A stretch of DNA of 46,592 nt, from positions 15,207 to 61,798 of the forward strand of contig MPNW01000214.1 of the NCBI GenBank assembly GCA_011800805.1. The letters run 5' to 3'. The position numbers and the translations under genes were made by a program. The notes beneath the pieces are model-generated. The model was not told the DNA's origin and made no database searches. It was given only the letters and a program-made list of their open reading frames with translations. Origin of the DNA: Hirudo medicinalis (taxonomy: Eukaryota; Annelida; Clitellata; Hirudinida; Hirudinidae). Positions 7,744 through 16,952 of the stretch are shown one piece after another. Numbering within the stretch: the first letter of the stretch is position 1; every line of letters begins with the position of its first letter.

Positions 7744-9357
7744 TTATTTTAAAAATTTAATTTTTACAATATTGCCAACTTCAATGTTATCGAACCGATC
7801 AAATTCACCCACTAAAAATACTGCGGGTGTAACGCCATCGCCGGATTTGAGTTCCATTATGTCATTGACCTTTCCTCTAAACATTCCGAACCGATTGTAT
7901 TTATAGATCAATTCGCCGGTGTTGCTCAAAATGGCCAATCCGGGTCTTACCTTATCGCCATAATGGGTAAATGTGCCGGATACTATGATGTTGCCATTGG
8001 TAAGCATGGCGGCATAGTCTACCAATCCGTTTTTAAACTCCTGTGCTTGAAACCCGGGTACGATTTTCCCGGTTCCATCAATCACTACTACTCCATTTAC
8101 CAATTGGCCATTATAGTACTTGAATGGGCCGGACAAAACATATCGGTCGGGCACATTAGGATTTCGGGTAATCCTCGAAATTCTGGAATCGGCACCGGAA
8201 CCGGTTTCTCCTACATTAAAGGAAGTAACCCGACCGTCACTTGCACTTATTTTTGCAATTCTATTGGACGGTACACTTTGGTAATTTGTAAAATCGCCGA
8301 CTACGATAACATCGTCATTTGGTAACTTTACAGCGTCCACCACATAGCCATTGGCACCTTCCCCTTCATTGGTGGTATAGTCAAAATTGTAAGTAGAGTC
8401 GAAAGTTCCGGTGGGCTTTACCCGAATTACGTTGGGCGCAAGTATTGCGTCTGTGAAGATGCTCGTCTTAGTAGAAAGGGGATAATAGGTGCTGGTGTGT
8501 GTCCTGAAGTTGCCGGCAAGAATAATTTTTTTATCCGATGTTAAAAACATACGGACCGGCGGTGTGGACACGCCGGCATTAAAGGCAGAGACCGTGTCTT
8601 TGTCTGCGTTTGGATTGTTGATTGGGTCTGGGTTTACCACATCTACCACCATTTCATCCAACGTTCCATCTTGAAGCACCCGCACTATGTTTGTAATATT
8701 TTTTTTCCCTTTATACCGACTAAAACCGCCCGATATTAGGTAACCATTGGGAACCTTTTCCATATGCGTTACGGTAGAAAAGCGTGGCAGTCCATCCGAA
8801 AATTCGGTAAAGCGATAAAACGATCCGTCTCCATAAATAACGGCCATTGCACTAACGGGTCGTATACTGGTTTGATTGCCGGCATAATCATAAAATTTGC
8901 CGTAAACAAGATAACTGTCGGAGTTGTGAGCAATGATTCCATTGATGGCATCGTTGGCTCTGAAACTTTGTGTTTTAAATGTTTCATCGATAGCAAGGTC
9001 GCCCGATACCCGGATAAACGGACCGTAATACAATTGGTCGTTTATAAAAACAGAAACATTACCGGAAATGGCATTTTCGGGAATGGTAACCGTAAGTGTG
9101 TTATTGGTTACATCTACCACCTGTGCTTCTACCTGACCAATAAACACTTTGAATTTTCCGGCCTTCCCAGCTAATCCTTCTACATCTATTTTAATGTCTG
9201 CTCCGGGACCCGCTGTGTTGGGCTGTGGCTTACCTGGGAGAAAGTCTACTATAGGTCTTTCGGCTTTGGGATACACGTCTTCGCCTCTTAAGTTCGTTTT
9301 TTTACACCCTGCACAGGAAAGACCCATCATGATTGTTATTAAGAATAGGTTTTTCAT
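7744..9357 (-). CDS. DUF5008-like lipoprotein with IPT/TIG-like domain and delta-60-type repeats
   Basis: 537 residues with a lipoprotein signal (CAGC, Cys18). Residues about 40-125 read like an IPT/TIG immunoglobulin-like domain (GPGADIKIDVEGL, VTIPENAISGNVSVFIND). From about 140 onward there are repeated blades of the form DxxIVVGDFTNYxxxxxNRIAKI, like delta-60 or beta-propeller repeats (for example around 345-400, 410-440 and 450-480). This matches my knowledge of the DUF5008 group found beside SusCD pairs. No catalytic motif is visible; a surface-binding or scaffold role is likely but unproven. Copy A of the intercistronic repeat ends directly at its ATG. Confidence 0.75.
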   Translation of the reverse strand: MKNLFLITIMMGLSCAGCKKTNLRGEDVYPKAERPIVDFLPGKPQPNTAGPGADIKIDVEGLAGKAGKFKVFIGQVEAQVVDVTNNTLTVTIPENAISGNVSVFINDQLYYGPFIRVSGDLAIDETFKTQSFRANDAINGIIAHNSDSYLVYGKFYDYAGNQTSIRPVSAMAVIYGDGSFYRFTEFSDGLPRFSTVTHMEKVPNGYLISGGFSRYKGKKNITNIVRVLQDGTLDEMVVDVVNPDPINNPNADKDTVSAFNAGVSTPPVRMFLTSDKKIILAGNFRTHTSTYYPLSTKTSIFTDAILAPNVIRVKPTGTFDSTYNFDYTTNEGEGANGYVVDAVKLPNDDVIVVGDFTNYQSVPSNRIAKISASDGRVTSFNVGETGSGADSRISRITRNPNVPDRYVLSGPFKYYNGQLVNGVVVIDGTGKIVPGFQAQEFKNGLVDYAAMLTNGNIIVSGTFTHYGDKVRPGLAILSNTGELIYKYNRFGMFRGKVNDIMELKSGDGVTPAVFLVGEFDRFDNIEVGNIVKIKFLK

Positions 9358-9446
9358 CCGTTTGTTTTTTATTGTTTTTAATGGTCAGATGGAATAGCTT
9401 AAATAATTGCCCTTTTGCGCATGAAGCATTTTTATGGCTATTTCAT
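9358..9446 (-). repeat. Intercistronic repeat, copy A (89 bp)
   Basis: The sequence is read on the minus strand. It begins ATGAAATAGCCATAAAAATG, contains AAGCTATTCCATCTGACC and ends AACAAACGG directly before the ATG of the DUF5008-like gene. The upstream fasciclin gene ends 15 bases before it. It differs from copy C at roughly ten positions. An imperfect stem can form between ATGAAATAGCC at the start and AGCTATTCCAT near the middle. Confidence 0.9.
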
Positions 9447-9461
9447 TATCTGTATTTCTAC

Positions 9462-10169
9462 TTAGTTTTTAAATGCTACCTCTTCGGCAAATTGTTTTTG
9501 ATCAAACCCAAATGGATGGTTGGGGTATTTTAGTACATGTACATATCCATTGTTTGTAACAATATTTACAGATGCCACGTGTGCCGTGATCCAACTTTTA
9601 TACTCCTTGGGGGTGAAGGGAGAGGTGAGGTATGAAATGGTCAGACGCCTATACCCTGCGTACTTAATATTGACCCCGGCTACTGCAATATCATCGTATA
9701 CGGCACCGATGTTCATGTCGGCACCTTCGTAAGAAGGGTATATCTGTCCGGAAAAGGAGGTTAAGTTATTAAAATCGATTTGAGGAAAATCCACCAATCC
9801 TTTTTTGAATTTGAATATATACCGGCTGAGGTATTTTTTCCATACGGCCGGCGATACATCAGACAGTTTGGTGATATAGGGTTTGCCTATTTTACCCAGT
9901 TCAATATTTACATTTTTGAAAAGAAGCCTCACGCTGGAGTCGGCCGGAGCAAAAAAAGTAACTTCTTGTTTTGCCAATGCTTGGTCGAACCCGCAGATTT
10001 TGGCTATTTTGACAATAGAATCGAAATAGATGGGTTTTGATTGAAGGTACTCTAATGTAGAGCCATTGAAGCGGGGATTGGTAGTGCCTGTATCCTCGTA
10101 ATAGCTGCTTTTTTTACAGGCTGTCAATGCTGTAATGAATACTAAAATAATCATCAATATTTTATTCAT
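9462..10169 (-). CDS. Fasciclin (FAS1) domain lipoprotein
   Basis: 235 residues with a lipoprotein signal (LTAC, Cys18). The rest is one FAS1 domain with the first conserved box VTFFAPADSSVR (around 69-80) and the C-terminal box NNGYVHVLKYPNHPFGF (around 205-221). FAS1 domains mediate adhesion or binding in cell-surface proteins. In Bacteroidota they recur next to SusD, but no molecular role is established that I know of. It lies between SusD and the DUF5008-like gene, with a repeat copy on each side. A second fasciclin gene holds the same place in the other half of the locus (16172-16846). Confidence 0.88.
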   Translation of the reverse strand: MNKILMIILVFITALTACKKSSYYEDTGTTNPRFNGSTLEYLQSKPIYFDSIVKIAKICGFDQALAKQEVTFFAPADSSVRLLFKNVNIELGKIGKPYITKLSDVSPAVWKKYLSRYIFKFKKGLVDFPQIDFNNLTSFSGQIYPSYEGADMNIGAVYDDIAVAGVNIKYAGYRRLTISYLTSPFTPKEYKSWITAHVASVNIVTNNGYVHVLKYPNHPFGFDQKQFAEEVAFKN

Positions 10170-10191
10170 GGTCGGTTATTTATGTTTTGAG

Positions 10192-10224
10192 TTAGCGATC
10201 TGTTTCTTTACCGCTACTATTCAT
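10192..10224 (-). other. Possible 10-codon leader ORF after repeat copy B
   Basis: Where the other three repeat copies meet a real start codon, copy B meets ATG 10222-10224 opening MNSSGKETDR followed by TAA (10192-10194). The fasciclin start lies 22 bases further on. It may be a leader peptide, or a leftover from recombination that moved the repeat relative to the gene. There is no evidence that it is translated. Confidence 0.3.
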
Positions 10225-10313
10225 CTGTTTATTTTTTATTGTTTTTAATGGTCGGACGGAATATTCTGAATAATTATCCTTTTGTGTATGAAGCATTTTT
10301 AGGGCTGTTTCAT
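10225..10313 (-). repeat. Intercistronic repeat, copy B (89 bp)
   Basis: This is the most diverged copy. The middle reads CAGAATATTCCGTCCGACC rather than AGGCTATTCCATCTGACC, which weakens the predicted stem. The core ACACAAAAGGATAATTATT and the end AAAAATAAACAG before ATG are kept. SusD ends six bases before it. Confidence 0.88.
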
Positions 10314-10319
10314 ATTATG

Positions 10320-11882
10320 TTATTCCCAATAAGTATTCAGTTTCATTCTTGGATTGTTGGTAAGTGCGGAGTGGCTGATGGGCCAGGTCCAGCACCCGGC
10401 ATTAAAGTCTTCCGCGGCAGGCTTGTGCCCATATTCGTTGGACAATATTCGTCTGGTTCGCACCATATCGTACCAATAGTGCCCTTCACCCATTGTTTCG
10501 CGCTGTCTTTCCCAGAATATGTCATCGCGAAGGGTTTTTCCCGATGTGGTGATGGGGGGGGCTTGTGCTCTTGTCCTTACCTCGTTTAGCACTTTTTTGG
10601 CTTTTATATCCTGACCTAATTCTGCCAATGCTTCGGCATATAACAGTAATGCTTCGGCATACCTAAATACGGTTTGGCTGGCATCAAACAGTTTTGTTTC
10701 GGGTTCGTTCTCTGCTTTATTGATCAAAAATTTTGTAATGTAGAAAGTGTTGTTATCATTGTAAATAGTAGCCGGATCGTACCATGTTGTTTTTCTTCCA
10801 TCGGCAATCGCAGCAGGAAACAACTGCTCCATATATTTTTTGGTGTACCATATATACGGATAGGAGTTGGGATGTTTTTTCACCTCCTCTGCGGGTTTTT
10901 TGGTATGGTCGTAATAGGTGCTCCATCCAAAACTTTCGTTGTAATTTTTATTTTGAGGTATTTCGAAAAGCCCTTCTTTTGACCGGCCTTTGAATATTTC
11001 TGAGGTTCGAGCCAGTGGCAATAGGGTATAGTTGCCTTGATTTTGGGTGTATAGTTCTTCCCCGTATTGGGTGGCAGCGGTGTAGTAGTCGTTGGCATGT
11101 GCTTTATCGAAGAAAGCACACCACATATTGAGATGCATGAGCAAGTCTAAGGCCGACCCTCTCATCCCTCTTACAGCCACGTACACAGGGTTATTGTACG
11201 TCCATGGCAAATTGTTTTTTACCGCACTTAGCTCTGCGATACATTTTTTCAATACTTCTAACGCTAAAGTTCTTCCCAGTGGCTCGCTTTGAAATGCGGT
11301 GGTATAATAGGGAACATCTCCCCATTGGCGTACAATTAAAAAATAGGTAAAGCATCTTAAAAAAATGGCTTCTGCCATATATCTTTTTTTATCTTCTGTA
11401 TTGAGTGCCGATGAGGACATATTGTCGATGCTTTGATGGGCAATATTGGCAGAAGATATTACGTCAAAAAACCGATCCCATTCCGTAAACCTGTTCACGT
11501 TCCATGTTCCGTACCAGTTCCGCCCTGCGCCGTTTATTACAGCAGGTGTATTCATCCCTTTGATATCATTTCTCCTGATGATGTCGATATAGATTCTTGA
11601 ATGCTGATCTGGATTTCTTACAATAGGAGCCCCTCTAAAGTCGCCGCCAAATATAAAAAACGGGAACTCGTCATATCCCACGGGAGCGGTAAGATCTTTT
11701 CTGGATACGGCATTTCTTAGCAACTCGTAATTGCCATTGGTAAATGCCTCCACGTCATTTTTATCGCGCCAAAAGTTGTTTCCCGATAAATTATTCAGCG
11801 GATCCAAGGCTAAAAATTTTTTACACCCGGTAAGCATCAAAATGGTAACGAATGATGTTATTATCAGTTTGTGTTGTTTCAT
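10320..11882 (-). CDS. RagB/SusD family outer-membrane lipoprotein
   Basis: 520 residues, a usual SusD length. It has a lipoprotein signal (LTGC, Cys20) and the early NLSGNNFWRDKNDVEAFTNGNYELLR motif region typical of SusD, followed by TPR-like helices (YMAEAIFLRCFTYFLIVRQWGDVPY). The C-terminal RagB-type region includes RYAEALLLYAEALAELG and MGEGHYWYDMVRTRRI. SusD proteins are surface lids that bind ligand and hand it to the paired SusC. The SusC gene is immediately upstream in transcription (ends 11949), and a fasciclin gene follows after repeat copy B. Confidence 0.95.
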   Translation of the reverse strand: MKQHKLIITSFVTILMLTGCKKFLALDPLNNLSGNNFWRDKNDVEAFTNGNYELLRNAVSRKDLTAPVGYDEFPFFIFGGDFRGAPIVRNPDQHSRIYIDIIRRNDIKGMNTPAVINGAGRNWYGTWNVNRFTEWDRFFDVISSANIAHQSIDNMSSSALNTEDKKRYMAEAIFLRCFTYFLIVRQWGDVPYYTTAFQSEPLGRTLALEVLKKCIAELSAVKNNLPWTYNNPVYVAVRGMRGSALDLLMHLNMWCAFFDKAHANDYYTAATQYGEELYTQNQGNYTLLPLARTSEIFKGRSKEGLFEIPQNKNYNESFGWSTYYDHTKKPAEEVKKHPNSYPYIWYTKKYMEQLFPAAIADGRKTTWYDPATIYNDNNTFYITKFLINKAENEPETKLFDASQTVFRYAEALLLYAEALAELGQDIKAKKVLNEVRTRAQAPPITTSGKTLRDDIFWERQRETMGEGHYWYDMVRTRRILSNEYGHKPAAEDFNAGCWTWPISHSALTNNPRMKLNTYWE

Positions 11883-11948
11883 CTGCTATCCTTTTTTGTT
11901 TTGTTCAGATGTTCTTTTGGTTATTTGTTCTTATTTTTCCAAACGTTG

Positions 11949-14900
11949 TTAAAATCTCAGTTGCACTCCTAAGGAGTACCCTCTGGCACTGGGGTAACCA
12001 CCCGATTCGTCCCGCCCTGTGCTGGAAACGTTTTCAGGATTGACTCCACTGTAATTGGTAAACATCCATAAATTATTCGCACTGGCGTTTATTCTACACT
12101 GTGTTAATCCAAATCGTTTTATTAATGCCTCATCTAAAGTGTAGGATATTGATACCGAATTAATTTTAAAGTAGGTGCCATCTTCCATAAATAAGGTTTG
12201 ATCTATACGAAACGGGCCTAATGCTCTGGAGCGTCTAAAGTCAAACGGATTGGGGTATTTGGCATTTGAAGAACCGCTGTTCAAGTCCCCGTTTAGCGGC
12301 CTCCAATAGTCGTATTCATTTATAGGCAGCATGGCAGAAAATGAATTCGGTGAAGAATAATCCTTCAATCGTTCGGCCGCTACTGCGTTCAACACATCTC
12401 TTTTAATTGTGAATGCGGCACCCACTCTTATCATGAACCGCCCCCAAATATAAGTGGGGTTAAATCCACCAAAAAATAGGGGAACCGGGTTGCCCACGGG
12501 CACCAAGTCATTGTCGTCTATCACATAGTCTCCATTTACATCTACCCAAATGGGATCGCCTGCTTTAAAAAATTGATTGTCATTGCGCCTGCCATACTGC
12601 ATCCTAAGCCCTGTAAGCGGGTTTACCGGCACATCTTCCGTTTTAGCATACACGCCCCTGTTTACGAGCATTAAATTGGAAAATTGGTTACGCCCCAACC
12701 TTCTTACTATTTTTACTCCGCCGCCCACATCTACCATATCTTCGCGAATGCCACCGGGCAATGCGGCGATCACCCCTTTGTCGTAGTTGATATTGGCATC
12801 GATAGAAAGCTTGTGTTTGGGCCGGTCTATAATTCTGAGGCTGGTACTCAGGTTCAAACCCATATTTACGACCGAAGCACCGTTGGTCGTTTTTGAATCG
12901 AAGGCAGTAACATCACTAAGCCTCACATCCCAAAGCTGGTTGTCGTAATGGTTGTAGTAAGGCTCTATGAAGATCATGTACCGGTCGTTCAAAAAACCAA
13001 GCTCGAGTGCCCCAGTAAGTTGTGTTTTAGACTCGGGTCTAAAATTGGGATTGGGTATTTTCGAAAAGTCGATGGATACAGTGGGGTTATTGTTATAATA
13101 ATTACCTATTTTGTATGAGCCATATACATCATATATGGTACCTACCGGACGAATAACGGTGCCGTAGCTTCCTCTGATGGCTCCGGTAGACAGTACTTTG
13201 AATTTTTGTAGAAACTTTTCTTTGGTAAAGTTCCACCTTCCCGAAATAGTGGGGCTTTTTTTGTATCCGAGGTTGGGCCCGTTGGTGGATGTTTTATCCA
13301 ACCGATAGTCAAATGTCAATACGTATTTTCTATCATAATTGTAGCTGAACGATCCGCCAAAGGCGTGAACGCGCTCTTCTATAAACGGCATGGCACCGCC
13401 GCGTGTTCTGTTTCTTTCCGAAAAGTTCAGTGCCCAGCCGGTGGGGCCTAATATTTGGTCGTTACCGTTGGCGATAAATTGTTGATCATCGCGTCTATTG
13501 GTGTTTGCGGTAAGTTCGGTAAACAGGTAGGGATTGAACGAATGTTTACCCAATTCTTTTATATAACTGATCAAAGTTCGATTGTAAAAAGAATAGGCTT
13601 TGGTAGAAGAATTAGAATAGGAAGAAGTATTGCCCGATAGCCAAGAGGGTTTGAACGTGTTGCCTTGGCTGGCCGAGTAACTATAACTAAACACGTTGTT
13701 AAGCTGCAGTCCTTTGAACGGCTCTACCATGATGGAAATATTGGTATTAATGCTGCTTTTTTTTTCTTTGTTATTATTCGCATCGCCCGATAATGCAACG
13801 TTGTTTGACGAAAATCGTGACGGCGGAGGCAATAACGAAGAAGAACTGGCTGAACTGGCAACACCCATTTGCAAGGCTCCGTTTCCGGATCCATTGCCCC
13901 TTGCCCCCAGTGAAGCATTGATGCTTGTTGTTAATCTGAGCTGCGGTATAGGGTTGTAGGTAGCGTTCATTCCTAAGGTATACCTGTTGAACTCGGTACC
14001 TTTTACAATACCATTTTCGTTGTAATAGTTCAGGTTTGTTTTGTAGTTAAACACTTGCGATCCTCCACTTATTTGAAGGTTGTGCGTGTTGTTGAACGTG
14101 GTTCTATAAAAATAACTTTGCCAGTTGGTAGAGTTGTTGTAGTAGGGGTTTAGGCTATCTGTAAGAAAACTGATTTCATTTGCATAAGCGCGAGCCACTT
14201 CTATGTTTGAAGTATCAAATTCAAATATAGTGCGCAGCCTTCCCAATCGTTCTTCGCGGCCACCTACTGTGGCTAAGAGTTTGGGCGGCGTTCTTATAAA
14301 AAAGTCGGCACTGTACTGAACCACGGGTATATTGGAGCGACCTCTTTTGGTAGTTACCAATATTACTCCGTAGGTGCCTTTGGAACCGTATTGAGAGATG
14401 GCAGCCGCATCGCGCAGAATGTCGATGGTTTCTATATCATCGGGAGGTATAAGCGATAATGGGTTCACATTACTTGCTCCTGATATAAATCCATAAGCAA
14501 ATTGTGCGTTCAAATCTACCGGCACACCGTCTATTACAAACAGTGGCGATGTGGGAGTAAGATACCCGTCGGATGTGAGCCCTACGGTAGAAACGCCTCC
14601 CATATTGATAGAAGCCATGCCTCCGGGCGAGCCGCTCACGTTTTGAATGTTGAGCCCTACCGCCTTCCCTTGTAACATTTGCATAAAGTCTGACACAGGA
14701 ACACCTTGCACTTCGGCTCCTTTTATTCTTTGTGTGGAGCCGGTTACGGTTTCTTTTGTTCTTGTAGAAAAGGCCTGTACAAGTACCGATTCTTCCGATT
14801 TCCCGGATGATTTTAATGCTATTTTGTGTGGGCCCGCACTGTTCACTCTTAGTCGCTTGGTTTCGTATCCTATAAAGGAAAACTCAAGTTCGGAACCCAA

Positions 14901-15104
14901 CGGCACACTTACTGAAAACTTTCCCGAAGAGTCGGTTTGCCCAATATTTCGCTCGGCACCTTTCAGCAATATGGTAGCGTGCGATAGCGGCGAGGAAGTG
15001 CCCCCGTCTGTAACGGTACCGGTAACTGTTATTTTATTTTGGGCTCGGACAATAGGACTCCATAAAATTACATAGGCAAGCACCGAAAAAAATTTCATTC
15101 TCAT
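11949..15104 (-). CDS. SusC/RagA family TonB-linked outer-membrane protein
   Basis: 1051 residues with a cleavable signal (VRAQ). Residues about 24-112 are a carboxypeptidase-D regulatory-like domain (TVTGTVTDGGTSSPLSHATI, FSFIGYETKRLRV). The plug domain follows (about 115-255: VTGSTQRIKGAEVQGVP, SPLFVIDGVPVD, IETIDILRDAAAISQYGSKG, GVILVTTKRG), then a beta-barrel ending in aromatic LGVQLRF. There is no STN domain, so transenvelope sigma signalling through this protein is not expected. Family role: energy-dependent import of oligomers across the outer membrane with its SusD. It starts 34 bp after the DUF5007-like gene, which makes it the second SusC of the run. Confidence 0.96.
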   Translation of the reverse strand: MRMKFFSVLAYVILWSPIVRAQNKITVTGTVTDGGTSSPLSHATILLKGAERNIGQTDSSGKFSVSVPLGSELEFSFIGYETKRLRVNSAGPHKIALKSSGKSEESVLVQAFSTRTKETVTGSTQRIKGAEVQGVPVSDFMQMLQGKAVGLNIQNVSGSPGGMASINMGGVSTVGLTSDGYLTPTSPLFVIDGVPVDLNAQFAYGFISGASNVNPLSLIPPDDIETIDILRDAAAISQYGSKGTYGVILVTTKRGRSNIPVVQYSADFFIRTPPKLLATVGGREERLGRLRTIFEFDTSNIEVARAYANEISFLTDSLNPYYNNSTNWQSYFYRTTFNNTHNLQISGGSQVFNYKTNLNYYNENGIVKGTEFNRYTLGMNATYNPIPQLRLTTSINASLGARGNGSGNGALQMGVASSASSSSLLPPPSRFSSNNVALSGDANNNKEKKSSINTNISIMVEPFKGLQLNNVFSYSYSASQGNTFKPSWLSGNTSSYSNSSTKAYSFYNRTLISYIKELGKHSFNPYLFTELTANTNRRDDQQFIANGNDQILGPTGWALNFSERNRTRGGAMPFIEERVHAFGGSFSYNYDRKYVLTFDYRLDKTSTNGPNLGYKKSPTISGRWNFTKEKFLQKFKVLSTGAIRGSYGTVIRPVGTIYDVYGSYKIGNYYNNNPTVSIDFSKIPNPNFRPESKTQLTGALELGFLNDRYMIFIEPYYNHYDNQLWDVRLSDVTAFDSKTTNGASVVNMGLNLSTSLRIIDRPKHKLSIDANINYDKGVIAALPGGIREDMVDVGGGVKIVRRLGRNQFSNLMLVNRGVYAKTEDVPVNPLTGLRMQYGRRNDNQFFKAGDPIWVDVNGDYVIDDNDLVPVGNPVPLFFGGFNPTYIWGRFMIRVGAAFTIKRDVLNAVAAERLKDYSSPNSFSAMLPINEYDYWRPLNGDLNSGSSNAKYPNPFDFRRSRALGPFRIDQTLFMEDGTYFKINSVSISYTLDEALIKRFGLTQCRINASANNLWMFTNYSGVNPENVSSTGRDESGGYPSARGYSLGVQLRF

Positions 15105-15138
15105 TTCACTGTTGTTTTGCTTTTAAAACATGGTCAGC

Positions 15139-16158
15139 TTAACCGTTTTCAAACTTTGGATTATCTTTCAAAAACTTAAATACTATTTCCCAATTACCGG
15201 GTTCGTATATTGCAAATTCTAACCCCAGCACTGCGTTCTCTACCTGAGAAGCAAACCCCAAACGATGGTACAAAAAATTCACAGATGCAAATCCGCCATC
15301 GGCAGTAGTGTATTTGGTCGACAATTTGGCTGCTGGCATGGGGTAGGCTACATCAAAAGAAACGCCCGTTTCATTTTTTACCATATTGAAGCCATGTATC
15401 AAATTTTTCCAGTCGGTATCTGCGAATTTATCGGGATTGATAAATTGATCGTCCTTATCCAAAAAGCGGAAGGTTAGTTTATTTGTAGGTTCATTGGGGC
15501 CCATTAGCCTTCGTATATATACATTAATGCCTGTGCTGCTGAAGCTTCGGCCGGTGTATTTGCCTACCATGTCGTTTGCTCGAGATGGGTTTAAGCCCAG
15601 CCTTACGGGCATCCCGGTAGAAATATCAAGATTGCTGGGCTCGAATGCTCTTTCTCTGTAGGGCATTAACCTGAAGTTTTTATAATATTTAGCACCGCCG
15701 GAGTTTGAAACTTTTATGTCGAATACATACCCGGAATCGGGATATGAACGCACAAAAGAAGACCTTGCAGGTGCCCATAATACGATTTCGCCGGAATGGG
15801 GCATTACTTCCAGAAGACGGTGGTACTGGGTGGTGCGCTTGGCTTCAATTTCTGCCAAACTGGTTTCTAAGCCGGTGTATGCTTTTGTCCAAACGGTTAC
15901 CGGAAATACGTCTGCAAATTCTGGTGCTGCGCTCCCGTTTTTTCTTCTTATGTTCACTAATTCAAAATCGGCAGGGTAAGTGGTGCTTTTTTTCCGAAAC
16001 AAATCGACCATAACGGTCGTCCTACCAAGCGTAGGACTAAAGAACCTGGTGGGAAAATCGGAGTCGGAACCCACTTCTCGCCTTTCGACGGGCACATATT
16101 TTCCGCAAGAAATTAAAGCGGTAAGTACCACATAATATACTAATTGTTTTTTGTTCAT
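15139..16158 (-). CDS. DUF5007-like lipoprotein
   Basis: I choose the ATG at 16158, giving 339 residues, because it yields a clean lipoprotein signal (LISC, Cys18). The frame is open from 16215, but that extension is cationic and overlaps the upstream fasciclin gene. No catalytic motif is visible. The sequence (GKYVPVERREVGSDSDFPTR near the start, a beta-rich body and a C-terminal YEPGNWEIVFKFLKDN) matches my memory of DUF5007, found between fasciclin and SusC genes in Bacteroidota. It is the positional counterpart of the DUF5008-like gene in the other half. A surface-binding role is inference. Confidence 0.75.
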   Translation of the reverse strand: MNKKQLVYYVVLTALISCGKYVPVERREVGSDSDFPTRFFSPTLGRTTVMVDLFRKKSTTYPADFELVNIRRKNGSAAPEFADVFPVTVWTKAYTGLETSLAEIEAKRTTQYHRLLEVMPHSGEIVLWAPARSSFVRSYPDSGYVFDIKVSNSGGAKYYKNFRLMPYRERAFEPSNLDISTGMPVRLGLNPSRANDMVGKYTGRSFSSTGINVYIRRLMGPNEPTNKLTFRFLDKDDQFINPDKFADTDWKNLIHGFNMVKNETGVSFDVAYPMPAAKLSTKYTTADGGFASVNFLYHRLGFASQVENAVLGLEFAIYEPGNWEIVFKFLKDNPKFENG

Positions 16159-16171
16159 ATAGAAGTATTTT

Positions 16172-16846
16172 TTAATAAAGACTAGCCTTTTCAGTAAACT
16201 CTTGGCCAAAACCAAACGAATGACCAGGACTTAATACATTGATTATTCCATTGGATGCTTTTATATCTACAGTAATGGCCGTAGTGCGAACCCAGAGTGC
16301 CACAAATGGTGATGTTTTCGTGTCACTAAACCGGATGGCTCTTGCGCCTCCGTTTACTAAACCAGATGCGCTGGTAAATGAATATTGAAGGTTCATTCCA
16401 TGATTATATTTAATAGTTGGTAGTGTGAACCCGTCCGACGATCTTAGCAAGTCTTTACTTTCGTAAACATCTCTTATGATGTATCGGCAAATGAACGTAT
16501 CTAACACTTTAGCGTTTATAGTACTTAAACTGAGGGGGGGTAGTTCAGGCCGGTTCGCATTGAGGGCACTTAGTGCCAATTGAAAACTTCGATTGGCCAG
16601 GATGAACAAGGTAACCGGTTTGTTTTTCAGCGAATCTATTACATCAGGTACTCTGTCTAATACCAAAAGCATCGAATCGTACACACCTGATGGCTGGGCT
16701 TTTAGGTATTCGTATACGCTTCCGCTGAATATTGCTAAATCTTTCTGAGGCTGCAGATAGGTTTTATCCACCTTGCTGCACCCTGTGGCAAAGACCGCGG
16801 CACAAAGAATGAGTAATATCGAATATATGTTAGCGCTTTTTTTCAT
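16172..16846 (-). CDS. Fasciclin (FAS1) domain lipoprotein
   Basis: 224 residues with a lipoprotein signal (ATGC, Cys23). It is a divergent FAS1 domain: VTLFILANRSFQLAL corresponds to the first FAS1 box, and IKASNGIINVLSPGHSFGFGQEF to the C-terminal box, close to NNGYVHVLKYPNHPFGF in the other fasciclin of this locus. The shared PxHxFGF ending supports common ancestry of the two genes. Repeat copy C directly abuts its ATG, and the DUF5007-like gene follows 13 bp after its stop. Role: probably a surface accessory to the SusCD pair upstream. Confidence 0.82.
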   Translation of the reverse strand: MKKSANIYSILLILCAAVFATGCSKVDKTYLQPQKDLAIFSGSVYEYLKAQPSGVYDSMLLVLDRVPDVIDSLKNKPVTLFILANRSFQLALSALNANRPELPPLSLSTINAKVLDTFICRYIIRDVYESKDLLRSSDGFTLPTIKYNHGMNLQYSFTSASGLVNGGARAIRFSDTKTSPFVALWVRTTAITVDIKASNGIINVLSPGHSFGFGQEFTEKASLY

Positions 16847-16936
16847 CTATTTATTTTTTTATTGTTTTTAATGGTCAGATGGAATAGCCTAAATAATTAT
16901 CCTTTTGTGTATGAAGCACTTTTATGCCTATTTCAT
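16847..16936 (-). repeat. Intercistronic repeat, copy C (90 bp)
   Basis: This copy lies between SusD (stop at 16953) and the fasciclin ATG at 16846. It has the same order of blocks as the other copies: TGCTTCATACACAAAAGGAT, then TTTAGGCTATTCCATCTGACC in pieces, then TTAAAAACAATAAAAAAATA. The one extra base lies in the final A-run. Confidence 0.9.
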
Positions 16937-16952
16937 TTTACCGTTTTTTTTG

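Noticed and set aside
16159..16215. Longer N-terminus for the DUF5007-like protein
   Set aside because: It would overlap the upstream fasciclin gene and place 19 cationic residues ahead of a good lipoprotein signal. The ATG at 16158 is the better start.
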